A DNA stretch of 64,000 nucleotides from Chitinophagaceae bacterium (GTDB lineage: Bacteria > Bacteroidota > Bacteroidia > Chitinophagales > Chitinophagaceae), in NCBI GenBank assembly GCA_016715365.1, contig JADKAM010000001.1, positions 1,178,001 through 1,242,000 of the forward strand, read 5' to 3'. The first letter of the stretch is position 1. Each line of letters starts with the position of its first letter. A model generated the notes under the pieces. It did not search any database, was not told the DNA's origin, and saw nothing but the letters and a program-made list of their open reading frames with translations. The position numbers and the translations under genes were made by a program. Of the stretch, positions 63,878 to 64,000 are shown piece after piece.

Positions 63878-64000
63878 ATGAAAAAACAAAGAAATGTTAT
63901 GTGGCTAATATCTGTTTGCATGCTTTTAGTATTTGGCAGCTGCTCCAAAGGCAGCAGCAACACGGGTGGTACCGGCAGTGGTGGCGGAACCGGCGGCGGA
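63878..64000 (+). CDS. Start of a lipoprotein (partial)
   Basis: Forty-one codons from ATG 63878, 7 bp after the haloperoxidase-like gene's stop: a signal with lipobox VFGSC (residues about 18-22) followed by SKGSS and a Gly/Ser/Thr linker. The rest is outside the window, so the product cannot be named. Context suggests another surface member of the SusCD locus. Confidence 0.8.
   Translation, partial: MKKQRNVMWLISVCMLLVFGSCSKGSSNTGGTGSGGGTGGG

Overview
The window looks like chromosome from a member of the Bacteroidota, most likely order Chitinophagales (Chitinophagaceae-like). Supporting signs are the long plant/Bacteroidota form of IspG, SusC/SusD with a FecI/FecR pair, a type IX secretion type B sorting domain, DUF3108/DUF3098/DUF3078 proteins, the ftsX-DUF3098-uppP gene order, and several TAnnTTTG promoter boxes of the Bacteroides type. 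Family-level placement is inference. No rRNA, tRNA, CRISPR array, insertion sequence or prophage is visible.

Layout. 1-12.7 kb: a partial BatC-like tail, ispG, nadB, a frameshifted lipid A-type acyltransferase, an ArsR regulator with a persulfide dioxygenase-rhodanese protein, tsaB, ridA, a 2-hydroxyacid dehydrogenase, greA, a HIT protein and a two-component system. 12.7-23.2 kb: ruvC, a flippase-like membrane protein with a DUF3108 protein, a metallo-beta-lactamase-fold (MBL) enzyme, an MFS transporter, uppP-DUF3098-ftsX and leuS. 23.2-34.4 kb: a TMEM175-like channel, a DGPF protein with an ECF42-type sigma factor, an M23 peptidase, dxs, two tandem L,D-transpeptidase-like genes, pirin, scpA, two tandem DUF3078 proteins and mscL. 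34.4-49.3 kb: a frameshifted EamA transporter and a frameshifted trypsin-like protease, frr, a WecA-like transferase, the N-terminal half of a transketolase, the F0-plus-delta part of ATP synthase, an MsbA-like exporter, a large secreted protein with a possible caspase-like His/Cys pair, and a PhoB/PhoR-like pair. 49.3-64 kb: a frameshifted T9SS cargo protein, then FecI-FecR-SusC-SusD-LamG lipoprotein-FG-GAP/ASPIC protein-vanadium haloperoxidase-like protein and the start of another lipoprotein. This last block reads as one nutrient-uptake locus switched by an anti-sigma relay.

The most unusual feature is a set of about ten short imperfect palindromes or repeat tracts. Several have arms built from roughly 7-nt direct repeats, and their sequence differs from site to site. 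Most begin or end at, or within a few bases of, a stop codon. Two (built on ACTCACC) lie inside the coding regions of leuS and an MBL gene, where they add an extra loop in frame and encode the same LTTHHS peptide. They resemble, in principle, Rickettsia palindromic elements and the heptameric STRR repeats of cyanobacteria.

Four genes each carry one single-base indel in an A/T homopolymer. That shared pattern looks more like sequencing error than four independent gene losses.
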